From TH-plancto1 sp043777375 (GTDB taxonomy: Bacteria > Planctomycetota > Planctomycetia > Planctomycetales > Planctomycetaceae), in assembly GCA_043777375.1 (NCBI GenBank), contig JAYWHX010000095.1, forward strand, positions 1-47,744: a stretch of DNA of 47,744 nucleotides. The letters are read 5' to 3'. The notes below the pieces were generated by a model. The model made no database searches and was not told the origin of the DNA. It saw nothing but the letters and a program-made list of their open reading frames with translations. The first letter of the stretch is position 1. Every line of letters begins with the position of its first letter. Shown one piece after another: positions 32,621 through 41,452 of the stretch. The position numbers were made by a program, and so were the translations under genes.

Positions 32621-33144
32621 CGTGACCACTCCCCGGCAGTCATCCCCTCACATGAATTCGACGGGGCGATCACGTGCCCTCCAAACCGTTGTTGCATCAT
32701 CTGTGTGCGATAATGAAAGATCGAAGTCAGATCTCGCTTCACAAACAGAGCATGAATCAGCCACCCACCAGGCACTCCGTAGTCGACAGCATCATGAATC
32801 AGCGTCCCGCCATCTCTCTCTTCAAAGGTGTGCTCATGGTGCCAAAACGAATAGGGCCCCTGCACTTGTTCATCGACAAATCGAAAGGGCGGTTCCCAGG
32901 CACTGATCAGTGATCGCCATTTCATGGGGAACCCATGCATTCGCAACCGATAATCAATCGTTGTTCCCACATGCATCGCAATCGGCGTGGGAGTCACAAC
33001 GTGAAAATTCAGGAACTGGGGAGTCAGCTCTTGCAGGTTGCCAGCATCCGCGAAAAATTCGAAGACCTCAGCCAAGGGGCGGGGGGCCCAGAACGAGCAC
33101 CGTAGATGGAATGCCGCACTCTGTGTCGGATGAGCGATGATCAT
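32617..33144 (-). CDS. SRPBCC family protein
   Basis: 175 residues. It has the START/Bet v1-like helix-grip fold in outline: FHLRCSFWAPRPLAEVFEFF, then a long helix DAGNLQELTPQFLNF, strands HVGTTIDYRLRMHGFPMKW, SYSFWHHEHTF-like strands, and a C-terminal helix FHYRTQMMQQRF. These proteins bind hydrophobic ligands. Genes of this type are often next to CarH/LitR-like regulators, as here, where the stop overlaps the regulator's ATG. ATG 33144 follows ggggga by about ten bases. It could be the first gene of a two-gene operon under its own regulator. Confidence 0.85.
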   Translation of the reverse strand: MIIAHPTQSAAFHLRCSFWAPRPLAEVFEFFADAGNLQELTPQFLNFHVVTPTPIAMHVGTTIDYRLRMHGFPMKWRSLISAWEPPFRFVDEQVQGPYSFWHHEHTFEERDGGTLIHDAVDYGVPGGWLIHALFVKRDLTSIFHYRTQMMQQRFGGHVIAPSNSCEGMTAGEWSR

Positions 33145-33268
33145 CAGTCTCTGCTCCCCCGAATCTCACCAATGTCTGGCTTAATTTGGATTGTAGTCGG
33201 CTTTTCAATCCGACCAATGCACCTCGGAAAGTGGAACCAGTCAGGATCCAGGGAGGCTCCCGGTGACT

Positions 33269-34489
33269 TCATCGCCCGCCGCGCAGACGAGTCATAAACT
33301 TAGCATGCTCACTTTCGATGTCGGCGAGTGGCCCAAACGCCAACTCGAAATCGGCGACCCTCTGCTCGGGCGTATCCCATTTTAAAGGGGCCTTGGTTCT
33401 CAGCAGATTCAGGTAGCTGTTGTATTTTTCTTTCTGGGTCCTGAGCAGGAAGAAGTGCAAGGCCCAAGCCTCTGCGTAGGCCGGGATCGCCAACTGTGGA
33501 TCGCGAAAACGGTCATCCGTTGCAATCAAGGATCGGATCTCCAGGCGATGTTGTTTCAGTTCCGAGCGATATTGATCGAGCCGAGTCGGATTGATCTGAC
33601 CGATCGTCCTCCAACCCGAGCGGGCTTCGAGGTCGGGGGTCTCGAAATACATGGCGAGGCCCTCTGAAAACCAAAGAGGATTGTCGGCATAGCGAGTCTG
33701 TAGGCCCATATTGAATGACAACTGGTGGACGGCTTCGTGAATGACCGTGGCAATCGCCCCCGCATTGCGACGAGCCAGCTTTTGGATGTCGGCAGCTGAG
33801 CGAGACTGCCCTCCCAGTTCGTCGGAGGTTTGGTCAAACAGCACGACGCGATTCGTGCGGGATGAAAAGTATCCTTGAGCTGCTGCGACCTGTCCCCCGG
33901 CGTCAGTGGCCTGGAATGTTTGGTACTCCTGGCGAGTGGCAAAGGCGATGGCGACCAGTGGTCTTTCGGGGACCTCCAGGCCCGGCAGCCGATCCTTCCA
34001 GAACTTCTGGAAACCTGTATGGAGTCGTTCGAACAGCTGCCCGCACCACTCCCCATAACCGGGCCCCGCGTCGGTGCAGATCAGGTAGTGCGGTGTGCGA
34101 ACGACAACAAACCCGTCACCGAATTCTGCCTGGAGAGAAGCGGTCAGTTCCTCGAAGTTCATCTCTTGGAACGCTGGATCGATTGTTTCAGTGACGGGAG
34201 TCTGACTGGCTGTGATGGGCCACAAAAAGCCCTGGCGATCTTCCAGCAACAGCCCGCCATCGATGGCTTGGACCCTGACACGTCCCTCGACCGTCTGTTC
34301 AATGACGGGGGGCGAAGACTCGGGCGAATCAGCGGTACCCAGAGCCCGATACCGAACGCGAACCAGTGGATCGTCACCCGCCATCAGCGAGAACGAGAGG
34401 CTCAGGGCGACGCTGCAAAATGTCATGACTGCGATGACGTCGCCAAGACTGATTGGCAGCAGGCGTAAAGCCTGGGAGCGAAGCCCCAT
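33269..34489 (-). CDS. DUF1570 protein, putative secreted zinc peptidase
   Basis: 406 residues. An N-terminal hydrophobic segment (VIAVMTFCSVALSLSFSLMA) is a signal or anchor. Residues ~115-400 match DUF1570: VVVRTPHYLICTDAGPGYGE, then AIATVIHEAVHQLSFNMGLQ with an HExxH zinc motif near residue 243, then PLWFSEGLAMYFETPD with the third-ligand Glu of gluzincin-like folds. A typical planctomycete secreted protein of unknown substrate. It is downstream of the cyclophilin gene on the same strand, separated by a hairpin. Confidence 0.87.
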   Translation of the reverse strand: MGLRSQALRLLPISLGDVIAVMTFCSVALSLSFSLMAGDDPLVRVRYRALGTADSPESSPPVIEQTVEGRVRVQAIDGGLLLEDRQGFLWPITASQTPVTETIDPAFQEMNFEELTASLQAEFGDGFVVVRTPHYLICTDAGPGYGEWCGQLFERLHTGFQKFWKDRLPGLEVPERPLVAIAFATRQEYQTFQATDAGGQVAAAQGYFSSRTNRVVLFDQTSDELGGQSRSAADIQKLARRNAGAIATVIHEAVHQLSFNMGLQTRYADNPLWFSEGLAMYFETPDLEARSGWRTIGQINPTRLDQYRSELKQHRLEIRSLIATDDRFRDPQLAIPAYAEAWALHFFLLRTQKEKYNSYLNLLRTKAPLKWDTPEQRVADFELAFGPLADIESEHAKFMTRLRGGR

Positions 34490-34509
34490 TCTCTGCTCCT
34501 TTTATGAAG

Positions 34510-34542
34510 AAGAGCCACGCGGAATCGATCCGCATGGCTCTT
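34510..34542 (-). terminator. Hairpin terminator after the cyclophilin gene (leftward)
   Basis: AAGAGCCATGCGGA pairs with TCCGCGTGGCTCTT (one G-T pair) around a 5-base loop. The T-run is weak (CTTCAT), so it may be only partial. Confidence 0.6.
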
Positions 34543-34567
34543 TGTCGCATGATGGAGTGACTGGAAA

Positions 34568-35698
34568 TTACTTCTTGCTAGGCAGAGTCTTGGGTGTGTA
34601 CTCGTGATTGCGCTTGCGAACCACAACAGCGGATTTGATCTCGTCACCGACTTCTAGTGCGTGGATGACATCCAGCCCCGTGATCGTCCGCCCGAAAACC
34701 GTGTGGACCCCTTCGGTCTTGCCTGGCTCCGGATTCAGATGATTCGTCGGGAGGTGAGTTAGGAAGAACTGAGATCCGCCAGAATCCTTGCCAGCATGAG
34801 CCATGCTTAAGGTGCCTGCAAAATGACGCCTCGCATTTTCTCCATAGCACTCGCAAGCGATGGAATAGCCTGGGTCACCTGAACCCGCCGAAGAGATGTC
34901 TTCGCGACTTTTGGGGCATCCTCCTTGAGCCATGAACCCAGGAATCACGCGGTGAAACTTCAGGCCGTCGTAGAATTTCTTTTCCACCAGGCTAATGAAG
35001 TTGGCGACCGTGTTGGGGGCTTCATTTTCGAGCATCAGGATTTCGATATCACCCTTGGTCGTCGTGAATTTGACGATCGGAAGTTGCTCGTCACCTGTCG
35101 CAGCGTCTTCCTTAGCTCGGATCTCCTGTTCCGTCTTCCAGAATTCAATGTATTGTTCGGCCTCATCCAAGTAACGTCCGCCCTGTTCAGACATCAACAA
35201 CCCTTCTGCTTCGGCGGTCTTCAAAACCTTGACGGCACCCTCGAAGTCATGAGTTGCGAACTTCCCCACCCCGCAATAATTCAGGGCCAGTGTCGCTTTG
35301 GGGTTCTTTACGAGAACACTTTCCGCGACTTTCACCAATTCGGAGTACTGGTTCTTCGACAGCAGCGATTGCAGCATCATCTCGGCAGCAACTGTATCGT
35401 CAGGATTCAGCTTGTAGGCTTGTGGAGCAAGCTCCGCCATCCGGGCCAGTGTCTGCCGCTGAAAGGTCGTATTCAGGGTGATGGCTTCGTTGCGAAGCTT
35501 GCCTTTCTCTGCGGCCGTGGCCTTGGAAAACTTCAGCTGAAGACTTTCCATCTTCTCCTTGTACGTGGTCATAGCCTGCACGAGACCGGCCCACTCGGTG
35601 GCGACATCGGGCGCAGTAGCATCAGCCGCCGTAATCGATCCGACCTGAACGAACAGACTGAGTGCCATTGAGGCGATCATCAAATAGCGAACCAACAT
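34568..35698 (-). CDS. Secreted cyclophilin-type peptidyl-prolyl isomerase with helical N-terminal domain
   Basis: About 376 residues with a signal peptide (MIASMALSLFVQVGSITAAD). Residues ~30-190 are helical and TPR-like (YKLNPDDTVAAEMMLQSLLSK, NPKATLALNYCGVGKFATHD). Residues ~195-376 are a cyclophilin domain: NTVANFISLVEKKFYDGLKF, FHRVIPGFMAQGGCP with the catalytic Arg, FAGTLSMAHAGKDSGGSQFF, and VFGRTITGLDVI. It catalyses proline isomerisation in exported proteins. ATG 35698 has AGGAG upstream (gagaggagtgggga); the frame extends to 35770 but without reason. The combination of helical repeats and cyclophilin suggests a periplasmic chaperone role. Confidence 0.92.
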   Translation of the reverse strand: MLVRYLMIASMALSLFVQVGSITAADATAPDVATEWAGLVQAMTTYKEKMESLQLKFSKATAAEKGKLRNEAITLNTTFQRQTLARMAELAPQAYKLNPDDTVAAEMMLQSLLSKNQYSELVKVAESVLVKNPKATLALNYCGVGKFATHDFEGAVKVLKTAEAEGLLMSEQGGRYLDEAEQYIEFWKTEQEIRAKEDAATGDEQLPIVKFTTTKGDIEILMLENEAPNTVANFISLVEKKFYDGLKFHRVIPGFMAQGGCPKSREDISSAGSGDPGYSIACECYGENARRHFAGTLSMAHAGKDSGGSQFFLTHLPTNHLNPEPGKTEGVHTVFGRTITGLDVIHALEVGDEIKSAVVVRKRNHEYTPKTLPSKK

Positions 35699-35889
35699 TC
35701 CCCACTCCTCTCGGGATCGACTGCCCGTGCGGAACCACACTGAACCCGAGCGGATCGCGAGACATCCCATCGCCCCACGGGTTTGAATTTCATTCTACCC
35801 AATGGCAGGCAGTGGAGGAACTGGGAGAGCCATCATGATTGTCATTCGCGCGTCAACGCGTCCGGATTTTTAAATCGCGGTCTGTTGCC

Positions 35890-36192
35890 TCAGTACGCTG
35901 GCAATGGATTCAGGGCCGTTGCCTGCTGGGCGTAGGGCACGCTGGCCTGCATCGCTGCGCCCGAGTAGTAAGCGCTGGGCGCCATCGTGTTCGGAGCGTA
36001 AGCCCCACCGCAGCCGCCAGGACCGCAAGGACTTTGCTGATACCCAGCACCGTAGGATTGTTGACCACCGCAGGGCTGACAGCCGCCGCCGCCATAGCCT
36101 CCGCCCATTCCAAACATCGGTCCGAGGCAGCAGCAGCCTGATCCGGACACAAGGAGGAAGACACCGCACGCGAGAGTTGCAAGACGTTTCAT
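35890..36192 (-). CDS. Gly/Cys/Tyr-rich lipoprotein
   Basis: 100 residues. MKRLATLACGVFLLVSGSGC is a lipoprotein signal with the lipobox ending in Cys-20; the mature start is CCC. The rest is low-complexity: MFGMGGGYGGGGCQPCGG and repeats of QQSYGAGYQQSP and CGPGGCGGAY. Seven or more cysteines suggest disulfide or metal links. Probably an outer-membrane or cell-wall-associated small protein of the kind common in planctomycetes. No homologous family is recognised. The upstream gap to 36611 has no gene. Confidence 0.75.
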   Translation of the reverse strand: MKRLATLACGVFLLVSGSGCCCLGPMFGMGGGYGGGGCQPCGGQQSYGAGYQQSPCGPGGCGGAYAPNTMAPSAYYSGAAMQASVPYAQQATALNPLPAY

Positions 36193-36610
36193 GACAGGAC
36201 TTTCACAGAGAGGGGAATGTTTCGGAGGGCAGGAGCCAACTCGTCCCCAGGACCGTCACGGGATCGTGAGGGCACCCATGGGGCGGGTGGTGGGCTTGCA
36301 GTTCAGAACGAACCACAAGGAGGACATGGGAAACACGCAGAGAGCTGTTTCAGGGGTGAGACCGACTTCGGGAGAGACTCGAAACCGGTGAGAGGCAAAA
36401 TACGGAAATTTCGAAAAAAGGGTCAAGATGAGAATACAAGATGCCGAGCTGTGGCCGTCGAAAATAAGGTTTCAGCGAATATCGGATGGTTGCAAGGTGT
36501 ATTCCTGAAAGGGCTTGTGTCTCGCTATTGTAATTATTGCACGATCCGCCGGGAAGCCGGTTTCCGGCAGAGCGTGGTCACGTGGATCGTCCCAAATTCG
36601 GGCCAATCAG
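36193..36610. other. Gap without recognised features
   Basis: 418 bases between the lipoprotein and the J-domain gene. A short imperfect hairpin (gccgggaagccggtttccgg, from 36548) is the only structure seen; it could mark the 3' end of the J-domain transcript. Confidence 0.5.
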
Positions 36611-37537
36611 CTACTGCCATTCACTCCGGTCCACGACGGGCAGCTTCTCGGCCAGCTGAATCAGAAGGGCACGGGTTTCCTCGTCGACGGATTTCGGCAC
36701 CGTGATTTTCGCGATGACGTATTGATCTCCGGGAGTGCTCGTCTTGCGATTCGGGAAACCTTTTCCTCGTAACCGGAGTTTCGCGCCCGACGAAGTTCCC
36801 GCCGGGATCGTCAGCGTCACCAGTCCTTCAGTCAGTGTTGGCACGTCAATCCGCGTCCCCATCAAGGCTTCGGTCACGCTCAGCGGACATTCCAGAATCA
36901 CGTCGCTTCCGTCGCGGCGGAAATACGGATGCGGAGCAATCTGAACGGTAATGAGCAAATCCCCAGCTGGGCCGCCGCCGGAGCCGGGTGAACCTTGCTT
37001 CCCCAGGCGAATGGTGTCCCCCTGCATTACGCCGGCGGGAACCTTGACCCCCAGCGTCTCGACAGTCCCACCCCGATTGATCGAAACGTCGTAAGTCCCG
37101 CCAGTCGCTGCCATTTGAAACGGGATCAGGATCGAAGTCTGGAAGTCCTCGCCCTTCACCGCGCTACTTCGCCGCCGCCCGCCGCCACCCCCGCGACCTC
37201 CAAAGACACCCCCGAAAATGTCGCCGAGGTCAACGCCTCCCTGGCCGAACATGGAATCGAGATCGACCGGTCCCGCTCCACCGGGGCCACCGGGACCTCC
37301 CCCCTGACGAGCATACTTGTACGCTTCGCCATACTGGTCGTACTGTTTCCGCTTTTCCTCATCACCCAGGACCTCATTGGCCTCACTCGCCTGCTTAAAA
37401 CGCTCCGCAGCGGCTTTATCGCCCGGTTTGGTGTCGGGATGGTTCTCGCGGGCCAGCTTCTTGTACGCCTTACGAATCTCATCATGAGTCGCGGTCCGGG
37501 GAACACCGAGAGTCTGGTAATAGTCGGAATTGGCCAT
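36611..37537 (-). CDS. J-domain co-chaperone, CbpA/DnaJ class B-like
   Basis: 308 residues. The J domain (residues 4-69) contains YYQTLGVPRTATHDEIRKAY and the HPD of ARENHPDTKPGD that stimulates DnaK ATPase. A Gly/Phe-rich stretch follows (MFGQGGVDLGDIFGGVFGG, then a Gly/Arg run), then two DnaJ C-terminal beta domains (VKVPAGVMQGDTIRLGKQG, LTIPAGTSSGAKLRLRGKGF). No CxxCxGxG zinc-finger repeats are present, which sets it apart from type I DnaJ and fits CbpA. It ends DRSEWQ. It is divergent from the epimerase gene, 346 bp away; nothing was seen in that gap. Confidence 0.93.
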   Translation of the reverse strand: MANSDYYQTLGVPRTATHDEIRKAYKKLARENHPDTKPGDKAAAERFKQASEANEVLGDEEKRKQYDQYGEAYKYARQGGGPGGPGGAGPVDLDSMFGQGGVDLGDIFGGVFGGRGGGGGRRRSSAVKGEDFQTSILIPFQMAATGGTYDVSINRGGTVETLGVKVPAGVMQGDTIRLGKQGSPGSGGGPAGDLLITVQIAPHPYFRRDGSDVILECPLSVTEALMGTRIDVPTLTEGLVTLTIPAGTSSGAKLRLRGKGFPNRKTSTPGDQYVIAKITVPKSVDEETRALLIQLAEKLPVVDRSEWQ

Positions 37538-37883
37538 GGGCAGGAAGCGGTCGGATTCAAGGGAGGAAGTCGCGGGGACGTTCTCAAACCAGTGAGCGAG
37601 TGCCAGGTGGCTGCCCGAAACCGGTTTGGTGCTAACTCATCCATCCTATGCCTCTGAACCCCATCCGGTCCACTCTCCGGAAATCGAACTTCCCGGAGTT
37701 CGCATCAAACCGGTCCTATCGAATGTTTCAACTGCGCGGCCTGTGCCTGTCCGGCATCACCCTGCTGTTGCCGGATCATCCCCTCTTCCGGTCCAAAATG
37801 CCTCATGCTTCTTTCCGGCATCATCGCGTTTTTCGAGCTAGGCTTCAGGGCAGATTGTGTTCATTTTCTCCGTGGAGGTTCGC

Positions 37884-38843
37884 GTGGCTCGTTTTCTCGT
37901 CACTGGCGGAGCTGGATTCATCGGTTCGCATATCGTGTCTCGACTGGTGTCGGAAGGGAACCACGTGCGCGTTCTCGACAACCTCTGTGCCGGTTCGCTG
38001 GCGAATCTGGCACACCTCGGAAATTCCGTCGAGTTCCACGAGGGCGATGTCCGCGACCCGCTCGCCGTTGCGAAAGCCGTTGACGGCGTCGAAGTCGTCT
38101 TCCACCAAGCCGCCCTCGCGTCGGTTCCACTCAGCATTGATAAGCCTCTCGAAACTCATCACGCCTGCGTCACTGGCACGATTAATGTCCTGGACGCCTG
38201 CCGCAAGTCCGGCGTTCGCCGAGTTGTTTACGCCGGGTCGAGCAGTGCCTACGGCGACTCGCCAGAGATGCCCAAGCGTGAATCTCACACCCCGGAAGTC
38301 CTCTCGCCCTACGCAGCTGCAAAGCTCGCGGGCGAGTACTACTGCCAGGCGTTCGCGGCCAGCTACAACATGGAGATTGTTCGTCTCCGCTACTTCAACG
38401 TGTTCGGTCCCCGCCAAGATCCGCAGAGTCCATATTCGGCCGTGATCCCGCTCTTCGCCAGTGCCCTTGTCGAAGGACGCACCCCGCGCATCTACGGCAC
38501 GGGAGAGCAGTCTCGGGACTTCGTCTTCGTCGAGAACGTGGTCGACGCCAACATCCTCGCCTCGCAAGCCACAGGTGTTTCCGGGCAGGTCTTCAACGTG
38601 GCGTGCGGCGAGACCATCAGCGTGCTGGAACTTCTTAAGCTGATCTGCGACGAACTCGAAGTGCCGTTCGCACCCGAGTTCATGCCAGCTCGCGTGGGGG
38701 ATGTCCTGCACTCGTGGGCTGACATCTCGGCCACGCAGCGCGGCTTGGGGTACGCCGTACGGGTCAGCCTGCATGACGGACTGAAGCAGACGCTGGCGTA
38801 CTACAAGCAGGCCGGACGCCAACTTGCCAATGCAGCCCACTGA
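37884..38843 (+). CDS. NAD-dependent sugar-nucleotide epimerase (GalE/WbpP-like)
   Basis: About 319 residues of the extended short-chain dehydrogenase family. MARFLVTGGAGFIGSHIVSR carries the NAD loop GGAGFIG; the catalytic Ser is in YAGSSSAYGDSPEMP, and YxxxK is in SPYAAAKLAGEYY. RYFNVFGPRQDPQSPYSAVI and YGTGEQSRDFVFVENV are typical of UDP-GlcNAc/UDP-Glc 4-epimerases. It supplies activated sugars, probably for exopolysaccharide or lipopolysaccharide. GTG 37884 is chosen because GGAGG lies five bases upstream; the ATG at 37857 lacks a site. The Wzz/BY-kinase gene 91 bp downstream fits a polysaccharide role. Confidence 0.92.
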   Translation: MARFLVTGGAGFIGSHIVSRLVSEGNHVRVLDNLCAGSLANLAHLGNSVEFHEGDVRDPLAVAKAVDGVEVVFHQAALASVPLSIDKPLETHHACVTGTINVLDACRKSGVRRVVYAGSSSAYGDSPEMPKRESHTPEVLSPYAAAKLAGEYYCQAFAASYNMEIVRLRYFNVFGPRQDPQSPYSAVIPLFASALVEGRTPRIYGTGEQSRDFVFVENVVDANILASQATGVSGQVFNVACGETISVLELLKLICDELEVPFAPEFMPARVGDVLHSWADISATQRGLGYAVRVSLHDGLKQTLAYYKQAGRQLANAAH

Positions 38844-38934
38844 CCTCCAGCGGACTGTACATGTGGAATTCCAACTCGGCACCTCATCTTGTGCCGTTGA
38901 TCGATGAGCCTGTGGGCTCAATGGAGACCTTGAC

Positions 38935-41277
38935 GTGAGTGACCGATCCAAGCTGCCAGTCGTCGAACCCGAAGTCGATTTCGCTCCCCTGGGGTTCCGC
39001 AAGTCGCATGAAGGCCGTTCGATCGACATCGTGCGATTCGCCATCTCGATCTGGAAGTATCTGGCGCTCGGTCTGATCGCCGGATGCAGTCTCGGAGTCC
39101 TTGCGTACCTGTATATGGGGCCGGTCTACGTCGCTCAAACCCAGGTCATGGTTTCGAAGAAGGCCAGTGCGGGTGATCAGGAGGCTCGCCGCTATGGAGA
39201 TCGCGGTGAACACGTCCAAGTCATCAAGAGTGACGAAGTGGCGCGCATTGCCTTCGAGCGTCACGGTTTGAAAGAGATCTTTGGAAAAGACAAAGACCCG
39301 TTGAAATCGATCTGGGAAGACCTGGAAGTCAAACGTGTCGCCGGTCAGGAAACCTCCTTTGACAACCTTCTGTCAGTCGGGTACCAGAATCCTGATAAGG
39401 AGATTGCCAAGAAGGTCGTGACTGCCGTTGTGTCGGCTTATAGTGACTGGCTCGATTCCAAACGCGGGACCGGTTCCAAGCTGCTGTACAAGACACTCCT
39501 CGATCAGAAACAGGAGATGGACAAAGAACGCGCCCAGCTCGAAGACGACTACGCCAAATGGCGAATTGAAGTTCCATTTTACATCAGTTCATCCCCGGCA
39601 GTGACGGCTCAAGGAGTCCCAGTGGCGGTGTCGAGTCCGTACCAGGATGAACTCAAAGACGTGGGCTCTCGGAAGCGCCTGAATCTCGATTTGCTCCGTA
39701 AGACTGGAATCAAGATCGAGATGCTCAAAGCGATGATGGCCAACCCGGAAGAGCGCGAGTCGCTTCAGGCCTGGGTGCTGAGTTCAATCTCAGCAGGGAC
39801 CACGGGCGCCGGAGGCGAAGGCAGTCCGGGTGGTGGCCTCCTGAATTCACCCGCAGGCAAGACTGAGCTCGATCAGCAATTGCTGACCGCCCGCTTGTTG
39901 GAGAAACGCTTGCTGCTGGTCCTTGGTGAAAATCACGCCGATGTCCGCAACGTGCGGCGTCAGATCGATACGATCCTCGACTTCTACCAGCGTCAGGGAT
40001 TGGCGACTCCGAACCTGGGAGTCGCAAAATCCCAGGACGGCAAGCTGCCGGACCAGGGCGGAGCCGATCTCTCGAAGACCTATCTGACTATCCTCGAAAG
40101 CCGACTGCAAGAACTCAAGGATGAAAAGATCAGCTTGGCAGAAGCTTATCTTGAGGCCGAAAAACTGGCCAAAGAAGCGGGCACCTTCGAGGTCGTGGAC
40201 CAGCGTTACAAGGACGACATCGCTCGCAAGAAGAAGGAACTCGATGCCGTGATTAACCAAATCACCGCCTTCGACCTCAACCGCGAGCAGGAAGGTTACA
40301 CGCTCTCCCGTACCAATGAAGTCCGAGTGGACCGCTCGATGAAGCGCGTGTTAAAGATCGTTGGAGCGTTCGGAATTCTCGGGCTGCTCTCGATCTTCGG
40401 TCTGGCCTACTTCCGCGAGTGGTACGACACGACTCTGAAGACCGCTGAGGAGACCCGGAACGTCATCGGGGCCGCCGTCATGGGGGCAATTCCTCGATTC
40501 CGAGGAGGAGCTGCGGCTGATCGCCTCGCGCTCCAGAACGGGATGAGTCCCGCTCTCGTCTACTATCATCGTCCCGGTTCGCGTGAAGCAGAAGCCTACC
40601 GCTCGTTCCGCACCACGATCTATCACAGCACCAAGGATTCGAACGACAAGATCATCCAGATTACCAGTGCCGAACCCGGCGATGGCAAGTCGACCACAGC
40701 TGCGAATCTGGCGATCGCCATCGCTCAGTCAGGCAAGAAGGTGTTGCTGATCGATGCCGATTTGCGTCGTCCCACGATGCATACCTTGTTTGGACTCCCG
40801 CAAGATATCGGCTTGACCGATGTGCTGCTCAGTGAAGTCGAATGGAGCATCGCGGTCCGCACGACCCGTCTCGAGAATTTGTCGGTGTTGACAGCTGGAC
40901 TTTGCCCGCAAAATCCGGCCGAATTGCTCTCTTCCGATCGCCTTCCCGACACGCTGCGGGCCATGCGAGTGATGTATGACGTGATCATCATCGACACACC
41001 ACCAATTCTGGCGGTCAGTGATCCGGCGATCATTTCGCCGCATATCGATGGCCTGCTGCTGGTGGTGCGGATGGGCAAGAACAAACGCGCTGCGGCAGAG
41101 CGGGCCCGCGAGATGATCGACTCGCACGGCATCCGGCTGTACGGAGTGATCGTCAACGATGTTGATTACTCGGCAGACGACACTGTGGCTTTCTCCGAGT
41201 ACGACAAGTACTACAACGCCAATACGCCCTCGTTGTCATCAACTCCACTGCGAGAGACCGCGACAAGCGCGAAATAG
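38935..41277 (+). CDS. Polysaccharide co-polymerase / tyrosine autokinase (Wzz-BY-kinase fusion)
   Basis: 780 residues from GTG 38935 (ggaga seven bases upstream). Order: cytoplasmic N-terminus; membrane helix near residues 40-62 (YLALGLIAGCSLGVLAYLYM); Wzz-type periplasmic domain with long coiled coils (about 65-465); second membrane helix near 470-492; and a BY-kinase domain. The kinase has Walker A SAEPGDGKSTTAANLAIA near 577, Walker A' VLLIDADLRRP near 605, and Walker B VIIIDTPP near 682. The C-terminus has a small Tyr cluster (EYDKYYN), shorter than in Wzc. The protein controls chain length and export of extracellular polysaccharide through phosphorylation. A strong terminator follows 26 bases after the stop. 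Confidence 0.93.
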   Translation: MSDRSKLPVVEPEVDFAPLGFRKSHEGRSIDIVRFAISIWKYLALGLIAGCSLGVLAYLYMGPVYVAQTQVMVSKKASAGDQEARRYGDRGEHVQVIKSDEVARIAFERHGLKEIFGKDKDPLKSIWEDLEVKRVAGQETSFDNLLSVGYQNPDKEIAKKVVTAVVSAYSDWLDSKRGTGSKLLYKTLLDQKQEMDKERAQLEDDYAKWRIEVPFYISSSPAVTAQGVPVAVSSPYQDELKDVGSRKRLNLDLLRKTGIKIEMLKAMMANPEERESLQAWVLSSISAGTTGAGGEGSPGGGLLNSPAGKTELDQQLLTARLLEKRLLLVLGENHADVRNVRRQIDTILDFYQRQGLATPNLGVAKSQDGKLPDQGGADLSKTYLTILESRLQELKDEKISLAEAYLEAEKLAKEAGTFEVVDQRYKDDIARKKKELDAVINQITAFDLNREQEGYTLSRTNEVRVDRSMKRVLKIVGAFGILGLLSIFGLAYFREWYDTTLKTAEETRNVIGAAVMGAIPRFRGGAAADRLALQNGMSPALVYYHRPGSREAEAYRSFRTTIYHSTKDSNDKIIQITSAEPGDGKSTTAANLAIAIAQSGKKVLLIDADLRRPTMHTLFGLPQDIGLTDVLLSEVEWSIAVRTTRLENLSVLTAGLCPQNPAELLSSDRLPDTLRAMRVMYDVIIIDTPPILAVSDPAIISPHIDGLLLVVRMGKNKRAAAERAREMIDSHGIRLYGVIVNDVDYSADDTVAFSEYDKYYNANTPSLSSTPLRETATSAK

Positions 41278-41302
41278 TGGGCGGTCGTTCGTCATGAACT
41301 CG

Positions 41303-41335
41303 AAATCCCAGTGGTCGCCACCACTGGGATTTTTT
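41303..41335 (+). terminator. Rho-independent terminator
   Basis: AATCCCAGTGGT pairs with ACCACTGGGATT around CGCC and is followed by TTTTTA. It ends the epimerase/kinase transcript. Confidence 0.92.
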
Positions 41336-41366
41336 ATCCCTGTTTCGGCGTAGAGTGAAACGTTTC

Positions 41367-41445
41367 GGCGAGCGGGGTGGCGTAAGCTCCCTGGTTCTGC
41401 GGCGAATCCCAGAAATACCATCCGGCTGACGCCGGACGCTCGCCA
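41367..41445. repeat. Palindromic repeat, ggcgagcg family
   Basis: Arms start ggcgagcg (41367) and end cgctcgcc (41444). Inner hairpins close on gtaa and tgac. It lies between convergent genes and abuts the comB 3' end. Confidence 0.65.
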
Positions 41446-41452
41446 GCATGTC

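Noticed and set aside
37845..39044. 399-codon leftward frame opposite the epimerase
   Set aside because: Antisense shadow with no recognisable motifs.
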